Origin: Archivesica marissinica
Lineage: Eukaryota > Mollusca > Bivalvia > Venerida > Vesicomyidae
Assembly: GCA_014843695.1 (NCBI GenBank)
Contig: CM026390.1
Location: 10,859,890-10,923,889 of the forward strand
Reading direction: 5' to 3'
DNA: 64,000 bases
The notes under the pieces are model-generated. The model had not been told where the DNA came from, did not search any database, and saw only the letters and a program-made list of their open reading frames with translations. Below, in pieces: positions 56,636-64,000 of the stretch. Both the position numbers and the translations under genes were made by a program. Within the stretch, counting starts at the first letter, position 1; every line of letters begins with the position of its first letter.

Positions 56636-59345
56636 TCCGGAAGATCGGAAGCATAAGCCCATAGGCATATCATATATCACTCCGGAATATCGGCAGCATA
56701 AGCCCATAGGCATATCATATATCACTCCGGAATATCGACAGCATAAGCCCATAGGCATATCATATATCACTCCAGAATATCGACAGCATAAGCCCATAGG
56801 CATATCATATATCACTCCGGAATATCGACAGCATAAGCCCATAGGCATATCATATATCACTCCGGAATATCGACAGCATAAGCCCATAGGCATATCATAT
56901 ATCACTCCGGAATATCGGCAGCATAAGCCCATAGGCATATCATATATCACTCCGGAATATCGGCAGCATAAGCCCATAGGCTTATCATATATCACTCCGG
57001 AATATCGGCAGCATAAGCCCATAGGCTTATCATATATCACTCCAGAATATCGACAGCATAAGCCCATAGGCATATCATATATCACTCCAGACTATCGACA
57101 GCATAAGCCCATAGGCATATCATATATCACTCCAGAATATCGACAGCATAAGCCCATAGGCATATCATATATCACTCCGGAATATCGGCAGCATAAGCCC
57201 ATAGGCATATCATATATCACTCCGGAATATCGGCAGCATAAGCCCATAGGCATATCATATATCACTCCGGAATATCGACAGCATAAGCCCATAGGCATAT
57301 CATATATCACTCCGGAATATCGGCAGCATAAGCCCATAGGCATATCATATATCACTCCGGAATATCGACAGCATAAGCCCATAGGCATATCATATATCAC
57401 TCCGGAATATCGACAGCATAAGCCCATAGGCATATCATATATCACTCCAGAATATCGACAGCATAAGCCCATAGGCATATCATATATCACTCCGGAATAT
57501 CGGCAGCATAAGCCCATAGGCATATCATATATCACTCCGGAATATCGGCAGCATAAGCCCATAGGCATATCATATATCACTCCGGAATATCGGCAGCATA
57601 AGCCCATAGGCATATCATATATCACTCCAGAATATCGACAGCATAAGCCCATAGGCATATCATATATCACTCCAGAATATCGACAGCATAAGCCCATAGG
57701 CATATCATATATCACTCCAGAATATCGACAGCATAAGCCCATAGGCATATCATATATCACTCCAGAATATCGACAGCATAAGCCCATAGGCATATCATAT
57801 ATCACTCCAGAATATCGACAGCATAAGCCCATAGGCATATCATATATCACTCCAGAATATCGACAGCATAAGCCCATAGGCATATCATATATCACTCCAG
57901 AATATCGACAGCATAAGCCCATAGGCATATCATATATCACTCCAGAATATCGACAGCATAAGCCCATAGGCATATCATATATCACTCCAGAATATCGACA
58001 GCATAAGCCCATAGGCATATCATATATCACTCCAGAATATCGACAGCATAAGCCCATAGGCATATCATATATCACTCCAGAATATCGACAGCATAAGCCC
58101 ATAGGCATATCATATATCACTCCAGAATATCGACAGCATAAGCCCATAGGCATATCATATATCACTCCAGAATATCGACAGCATAAGCCCATAGGCATAT
58201 CATATATCACTCCAGAATATCGACAGCATAAGCCCATAGGCATATCATATATCACTCCAGAATATCGACAGCATAAGCCCATAGGCATATCATATATCAC
58301 TCCGGAATATCGACAGCATAAGCCCATAGGCATATCATATATCACTCCGGAATATCGGCAGCATAAGCCCATAGGCATATCATATATCACTCCAGAATAT
58401 CGACAGCATAAGCCCATAGGCATATCATATATCACTCCGGAATATCGGCAGCATAAGCCCATAGGCATATCATATATCACTCCAGAATATCGGCAGCATA
58501 AGCCCATAGGCATATCATATATCACTCCAGAATATCGACAGCATAAGCCCATAGGCATATCATATATCACTCCGGAATATCGGCAGCATAAGCCCATAGG
58601 CATATCATATATCACTCCAGAATATCGACAGCATAAGCCCATAGGCATATCATATATCACTCCAGAATATCGACAGCATAAGCCCATAGGCATATCATAT
58701 ATCACTCCAGAATATCGACAGCATAAGCCCATAGGCATATCATATATCACTCCGGAATATCGGCAGCATAAGCCCATAGGCATATCATATATCACTCCGG
58801 AATATCGGCAGCATAAGCCCATAGGCATATCATATATCACTCCGGAATATCGACAGCATAAGCCCATAGGCATATCATATATCACTCCAGAATATCGACA
58901 GCATAAGCCCATAGGCATATCATATATCACTCCAGAATATCGACAGCATAAGCCCATAGGCATATCATATATCACTCCAGAATATCGACAGCATAAGCCC
59001 ATAGGCATATCATATATCACTCCAGAATATCGACAGCATAAGCCCATAGGCATATCATATATCACTCCGGAATATCGGCAGCATAAGCCCATAGGCATAT
59101 CATATATCACTCCGGAATATCGGCAGCATAAGCCCATAGGCATATCATATATCACTCCAGAATATCGACAGCATAAGCCCATAGGCATATCATATATCAC
59201 TCCGGAATATCGGCAGCATAAGCCCATAGGCATATCATATATCACTCCGGAATATCGGCGGCATAAGCCCATAGGCATATCATATATCACTCCGGAATAT
59301 CGGCGGCATAAGCCCATAGGCATATCATATATCACTCCGGAAGAT
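56636..59345. repeat. 45-bp minisatellite (about 60 near-identical units)
   Basis: About 2.7 kb of strictly 45-bp units containing GCATAAGCCCATAGGCATAT and CATATATCACTCC. Units differ almost only at two positions that usually change together: CCGGAATATCGGCAG versus CCAGAATATCGACAG. Fifteen codons per unit give open frames of 913 codons (+) and 759 codons (-). The + frame has no ATG and opens at a TTG at 56,616. Neither frame has a recognised domain or signal peptide, so I treat the array as non-coding. Confidence 0.96.
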
Positions 59346-59849
59346 TGGAAAATATAGATAATAATAATCATAATCTTTAAGTCACGTGTATAATTGTTGC
59401 GGGCCGACCGGTGTTCGGCCTAGATCCCATATATATTGTTGAAGGTCTAGGTCTAAATTGTATTGAATGCGTAGAGTGGCAACAGGCCATTGGCATTTCT
59501 TGCATTTATGAAAATATGGACAGTTTTCCTTTGAACAAAACACAAACAAACCCCATTTCCATTCAAATCAATGTATTGATCCTGTCTCTAATTTTGCTAA
59601 ATGTTATTAGCATGGGAATTAGTTGGCGTCATATATATTTTACCACAACTTTGTGTCAAAGCTGGATTCTTTAGTTGGTTGGTATTGGGCAAGCATGCGT
59701 CCAAACACCAGCCTGTCGTCAACAAGTTTGAATATTTGTGATTTGGAGACCGATTCATCATACTTTTGAATTAGTGTGTGTGTGCGTGCGTGCGTGCGTG
59801 CGTGTGCATGTGCATATGTGTGTGTGTGCATTATATAGTATACATTACC
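59346..59849. other. Spacer with TG/CG microsatellite
   Basis: About 500 bp. A short (TG)n/(TGCG)n tract at about 59,772-59,830; the open frame at 59,411-59,674 has no recognised similarity. Confidence 0.5.
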
Positions 59850-60078
59850 AGAAGCTAGAATTTGTCGGCTATAGCTGTGGGTACGTCCGGAAGCTAGAAG
59901 TTGTCGGCTATAGCTTTGGGTATGTCCGGAAGCTAGAATGTGTCGGATATAGCTGTGGGTACGTCCAGAAGCTATAAGTTGTCGGCTATAGCTGTGGGTA
60001 CGTCCAGAAGCTAGAATATGTCGGCTATAGCTATGGGTACGTCCAGAAGCTAGAATGTGTCGGCTATAGCTGTGGGTA
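59850..60078. repeat. 39-bp minisatellite, left block
   Basis: About 6 units of 39 bp containing GTCCAGAAGCTAGAATGTGT and CGGCTATAGCTGTGGGTAC. Interrupted by a LINE insertion; the array resumes at 61,464. Confidence 0.94.
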
Positions 60079-61463
60079 TGCAATGTACTAGAACATATAG
60101 TTTCCTCCTCGATAGCAAAACACTTCACTAACCACAGTATTCTGTACCATTTGCAGCTTGGTTTTAGAGAAAAACGGTCATGCGTGACCCAACTAGTAAT
60201 GCCTACAATAAGCATCAGGTAGATCTCATCCTATTAGACTTCAGTAAGGCTTTCGATAAGGTCAATCACGAGAAAGTACTACTAAAAATGCATGAATATG
60301 GAGTCAGAGGTCAAACAGTAAGGTGGATTAAGAGTTTTCTAAATAATAGACTCCAGTCAGTTGTCCTTAATGGTATTAGTTCAGAGGCCATTCCGGTGTC
60401 CTCTGGAGTCCCACAGGGATCCGTACTTGGATCACTGCTTTTCCTAGCCTACATAAACGACCTCCCACAAAACATCAGTTCCAAAGTCCGCATCTTTGCA
60501 GATGATAATGCAGTATATCTATCACTGACATCTGCAAATGAATTGGTCACACTCCAAACTGATCTTAAGAGATTAGAAGAGTGGGAGTTGGAGTGGGACA
60601 TGGAATTTAACCCCTCCAAATGTCAAGTTATTCACGTCACCAGAAGGAAACATCCTATTCCCAGCAAATATAAACTCCGTGGAGTCCTACTTGAGTCGGT
60701 CACCTCAGCCAAATACCTTGGCGTGGATATCTCAAATAACCTGTCGTGGGACACCCACATAAAAAGGTCAACAAAGAAAGCAAGCTAAACATTAGGATTT
60801 CTACGTAGAAACCTCCAGGTCAAATCTGAACCACTTAAGACCATGGCTTACCAGACACTAGTGAGACCCCAGCTTGAATATGGCTCCGAGATCTGGTCGC
60901 CCTATACCTAAACATTGATAGACCAAATTGAAGGTGTCCAGCGAAGAGCAGCCCGTTGGATAAAGGCTGACTTCTATCGTACCTCTAGTGTTACAGACAT
61001 GCTACATTCCCTAAATCTACGCAGACTAGATCAACGGCGTATTGACAATAGGTTATCCCTTATGTATAAAATTCATAATGATATTGTTGCTATTCCCATT
61101 GAAAATTACCTAGTTCCTCTCTCCCGTCCTACTCGCCATTGCCATTCCTTAAGCTATAGGTTAATTACAGCAACTACAGACTACTACAAGTTTTCCTGCT
61201 TTCCAAGAACAATCTATCGTTGGAACCACCTCCCTCCTGACAGTGTCCATCTCCCTACCATAGAGCAATTCAATACGGCAGTTTGCCATATTGAACATGC
61301 CAGTCCCTAGTTGTTCTGCGTAGCTGCTTTTAAACTTTTACCACAACTTATTTTCATACCTTCTTAAATTATACATTTAACTACTCATACTTTTAACTTC
61401 TTTGCGGTTTTTGACGCGCAACATGTCTACGCCCCCGCGAGGGGTTCGACATTAAAGGAAGAT
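60079..61463 (+). pseudogene. 5'-truncated non-LTR retrotransposon (RT), recent insertion
   Basis: LINE fragment starting inside the RT. LGFREKRSCVTQL (two frames near 60,155) leads to LILLDFSKAFDKVNH, SSGVPQGSVLGSLLF, the intact active site RIFADDNAVYLSL, then KYLGVDISNNLSWDTHIKRS. A stop at 60,786 interrupts the frame, which continues TLGFLRRNLQVKSEPLKTMA. After another stop near 60,910 it runs IDQIEGVQRRAARWIKADFY to a natural end at 61,310. The 3' end is ATTAAAGGAA followed by GATA repeats. CR1/Jockey-like by motif style. Two premature stops make it inactive. Confidence 0.88.
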
Positions 61464-61632
61464 AGATAGATAGGGTACGTGCAGAAGCTAGAATGTGTCG
61501 GCTGTGGGTACGTCCAGAAGCTAGAATATGTCGGCTATAGCTGTGGGTACGTCCAGAAGCTAGAATTTGTCGGCTATAGCTGTGGGTACGTCCAGAAGCT
61601 AGAATTTGTCGGCTATAGCTGTGGGTACGTCA
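61464..61632. repeat. 39-bp minisatellite, right block
   Basis: About 4 further units of the array at 59,850-60,078, in the same orientation, showing that the LINE landed inside an existing array. Confidence 0.94.
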
Positions 61633-62024
61633 ACTGCTGCTTTGTGGTAATCATGATTGTTACTCCGAATCCCCCGAGCTGTATAAGTGGGGTTGAACTA
61701 TTGCGCTTGAACACGAGTTAGTGTAGGCGTGCACTGTCTGTTTGTTTTCCACGTTTCCATGGTTGAGGTCATGAATAGGGACAGATACTGTGTGATTCAT
61801 TCAATGGTTATAGGCCAAGTTGTCTCTGCATACGATATTGGTGGCACCAGTAATGGCAACACTCGTTTTACTTTCTGTGGAAACGTGGGGCACATCTTGT
61901 TTGTCAGTGGTTTAATCCTCCTAAGCCGTATTCGTCAGTTGTACAAACCCATGAAAAGATAAAGTACATTTATTAGTGACTTAGTCAGATCTTGAATAAA
62001 ACAGGACCTATTGCCAGTGTGTTT
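61633..62024. other. Sequence without recognised gene
   Basis: About 390 bp. The ATG frame at 61,729-61,962 (77 codons) has no recognised similarity. Confidence 0.45.
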
Positions 62025-62312
62025 TTACGTTTATTTATCGTCGCTACCGGTTGCCCATATGAGCGACGCCTCCTGAATAGATTAGTCATTTTAGAATTTG
62101 GAGGATAGTGCAATGAAACAGAAAGAGACCCATTCCAGAATCTCCTCTGGTTCTTTTACGTACACGGTGTAAAGCACCGACACGATACCTCGGTTTAAAT
62201 TCCCAACTGAAAGCCTGTTAATTTTATTATGGTTAGACGAGGGATCGAACCTGCGATCCCTGGATTACCAGTCCAGCGTGTTAACCATTGGACGACATAT
62301 CCATCTTATTCA
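62025..62312 (-). mobile_element. SINE family A, complete copy
   Basis: Best copy of family A. Tail TTTATCGTCGCTACCGGTTG at the left, then GTGCAATGAAACAGA, CACCGACACGATACCTCGGT, and a tRNA-like head with, on the minus strand, GTCCAATGGTTAACACGCTG (A box) and GGATCGCAGGTTCGATCCC (B box). Confidence 0.9.
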
Positions 62313-62582
62313 CAGTGACTCAAGGCTTATATAAATACTAATTAGCGGTAATATCAACACAAATCCAAATGAAACGCTCACGTTCTATTTGTGTGGGAAA
62401 ACACAAACAATCTGAAATTTCGTTTCCTCCTTCATGTATTTAAACTGGTTCTTTTTCATTACTCTTATAAGTTTTCTTTCATGTAGTCAATATTAATGTG
62501 ACTTTCAATTACTATGTTAAATATCGTGCATTGACATTTGTCAAGTACCAGCCCGTCATGTGATGGATGTCACACGACATGT

Positions 62583-62782
62583 CAGGCGCGGATCCAGGAT
62601 TTTTTGCAGGGGTGGGTCCGATAGGAGCGGGGGGTCTGGGGGCCCTCCCCCCGATTTTTGTTTAAAACAGTATAGCATTATTTTCGTCATTGGAATACAT
62701 GATTTTAGGCTAAAAAAAAAAGAATGCCATGGAGCAGGGGTGGGTCCGGACCCCCCTGGACCCACTCCTGGATCCGTGCCTG
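62583..62782. mobile_element. MITE-2 with 17-bp TIRs
   Basis: A 200-bp element with termini CAGGCGCGGATCCAGGA and, inverted, CAGGCACGGATCCAGGA (one mismatch). CATGT is duplicated at 62,578-62,582 and 62,783-62,787, consistent with a 5-bp target-site duplication. The interior has G-rich GGGGTGGGTCCG and C-rich counterparts near the ends. No coding potential. Confidence 0.85.
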
Positions 62783-62789
62783 CATGTCC

Positions 62790-63905
62790 TTGCTACTGCT
62801 ATTAAACAAATACATTTATGCAAACAAAAATTTACTCATTGTCTATATGCTTTCTACTTGCTAACTACATCGCCACCAATAATTGGTATCCGCCCGAAAA
62901 TAAAATGATGGAGGGCAGTGCTGCACTACTTCCACTGTCAATAAGTTATATCATAATGAATGCATACAATAATGAATAACGTAAATTAAATAGTATTATG
63001 CTTGATTGAGAGTGAACATTAGTTGCTTATATATCACCAGTAAATAGATAAAGGTCTAACCGAGGGTAACATTTTTTTTTTTTTTTTGTAAATTCTATTT
63101 ATTGATTTATTATTTTATTATTTAATTCTTTGTCATATAATGTCTAGATTTAGACTATTTAGAACTGTGTTTCTTTGCGATATAATACTTTTTCATGAAC
63201 AAGATGGCAACATAATGGTCGGTCAAATAACAAATGTGCAATGTATTAAATCAGGTTTAATCCTCCGCATCGAGAATTATCTTGCACATCTTCCCCTCAA
63301 AACATATTAGATACATGATGTGTACTGTACATAAATGTTATGAACATATAAACTTATCGTCCGATTTTAAAAAGAAAGTAAACACATTTCAAATATCTAA
63401 CCTTCCCTGTTGGAATTTTGATGTAAGAGAATAACATCTTACGTCATGACTATGACGTGGCATTCATGCTCGATAACTCTGATTTATATTAGTTATACAC
63501 TATGCCTCACGGGTAGTATCCCTTGGTGACAATTTCATTAATTTAAAGACAAGCTTGAAATTAATCGAATTTTCTGGACGAATGTGAATTTATCTGATAA
63601 GAATTACTGCTATATAGTCGCATTATAGGTATTACAATTGTCCCATTGTTTCCAGGGAACTAGTTCCAAGTTTCACTGGTGTGCGAATATAAATACAGGA
63701 TTGAGCTGGAATCCAGAAATTGCCAGGTCAATCTATTTACGTAGTTGGAATTCTGCAACACTAATTGGTTCCAATATGATTCGCTGATGTTCCAGCAGGA
63801 ATGTTGTATATACTATTATGCTGTTCATGTTATTGTCAACATATTTGCATTTAATTATAAAGTATGCACTTTTTAATCTAAATACACTATCCGAGTGTGT
63901 ATTAT
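62790..63905. other. AT-rich sequence
   Basis: About 1.1 kb with a T-run at about 63,071-63,088. No gene, array or mobile element recognised. Confidence 0.5.
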
Positions 63906-64000
63906 GCGGATCTGTAGTCCAGTGGTAACACGCTGGACTGGTAATGCGGGGATCGCAGGTTCCCCCCCCCCCCCTCTGACCCTAATAACATTAACAGTCT
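63906..64000 (+). mobile_element. SINE family A head, running off the window
   Basis: tRNA-like head GGATCTGTAGTCCAGTGGTA (A box) and GGGATCGCAGGTTC (B box), then a run of about 15 C instead of the usual GATCCCCC, then CTGACCCTAATAACATTAAC as in the other copies. Continues past 64,000. Confidence 0.85.

Noticed and set aside
56616..59371. 913-codon (+) and 759-codon (-) open frames across the 45-bp array as a repeat-protein gene
   Set aside because: The + frame has no ATG and begins at TTG. Both frames are open only because 45 is divisible by three and the unit lacks stops. The main variants are third-position changes in both frames at once, so synonymy is no evidence of selection.
63906..64000. 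Functional tRNA gene (also the heads at 62.3, 53.9, 51.06, 30.68 and 55.47 kb)
   Set aside because: A and B boxes are present but no complete cloverleaf is apparent. Each head continues into a shared SINE body, and the last has a poly(C) run replacing part of the B-box side.
54228..64000. Chitin-binding (ChtBD2) exon downstream of the chitinase linker
   Set aside because: Expected from the family, but no six-cysteine peritrophin-type pattern was found in any frame, so none is claimed.

Overview
This window looks like animal nuclear DNA, most likely from a bivalve mollusc or another lophotrochozoan. Evidence: spliced GH18 chitinase exons with GT/AG borders, several APE-type non-LTR retrotransposons, a DIRS-like tyrosine-recombinase element, tRNA-headed SINEs and MITE-like elements. 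There is no bacterial-style operon, rRNA or CRISPR. The phylum is an inference from the style of the repeats.

The only host gene I can support is a GH18 chitinase on the + strand. Five exons are visible: 18,820-18,943; 20,496-20,681; 50,689-50,808; 53,279-53,439; 54,133-54,227. Together they encode the second half of the TIM barrel and the start of a polar linker. The exon with the catalytic DxxDxDxE motif, the first exons and any chitin-binding domain lie outside the window. The second visible intron is about 30.0 kb and is largely tandem repeats.

Layout. 1-1.88 kb: degenerate minus-strand LINE, running off the left edge. 1.89-2.30 kb: (ACGC)n. 2.30-16.83 kb: related 24/19-bp and 14-bp satellites, containing two copies of a LINE 3' module and one apparently intact 5.69-kb L1/Tx1-type LINE flanked by a 14-bp target-site duplication. 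16.8-20.7 kb: SINE pieces, a MITE, a 51-bp minisatellite and chitinase exons A and B. 20.75-30.24 kb: a 33-bp palindrome-rich satellite with multi-kilobase higher-order duplications. 30.3-50.7 kb (same intron): SINE, MITEs, 33-, 21/42-, 32- and 36-bp minisatellites, several LINE fragments and a DIRS-like RNase H + tyrosine recombinase pair. 50.7-54.2 kb: exons C-E, SINEs and a 41-bp array. 54.3-64 kb: further arrays, including a very uniform 45-bp array of about 60 units, a 5'-truncated LINE inserted in a 39-bp array, SINEs and a MITE.

By eye about 27 kb (roughly 40%) is tandem repeat. The main theme is that several arrays can be traced to a transposable-element segment: a LINE coding region (36-bp array), a TIR-element end (41-bp array), a repeat family seen in both nascent and expanded states (32-bp array), and possibly a LINE 3' tail (14-bp array). 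The long open frames inside the arrays are by-products of repeat lengths divisible by three, not genes. I found no convincing new protein system.
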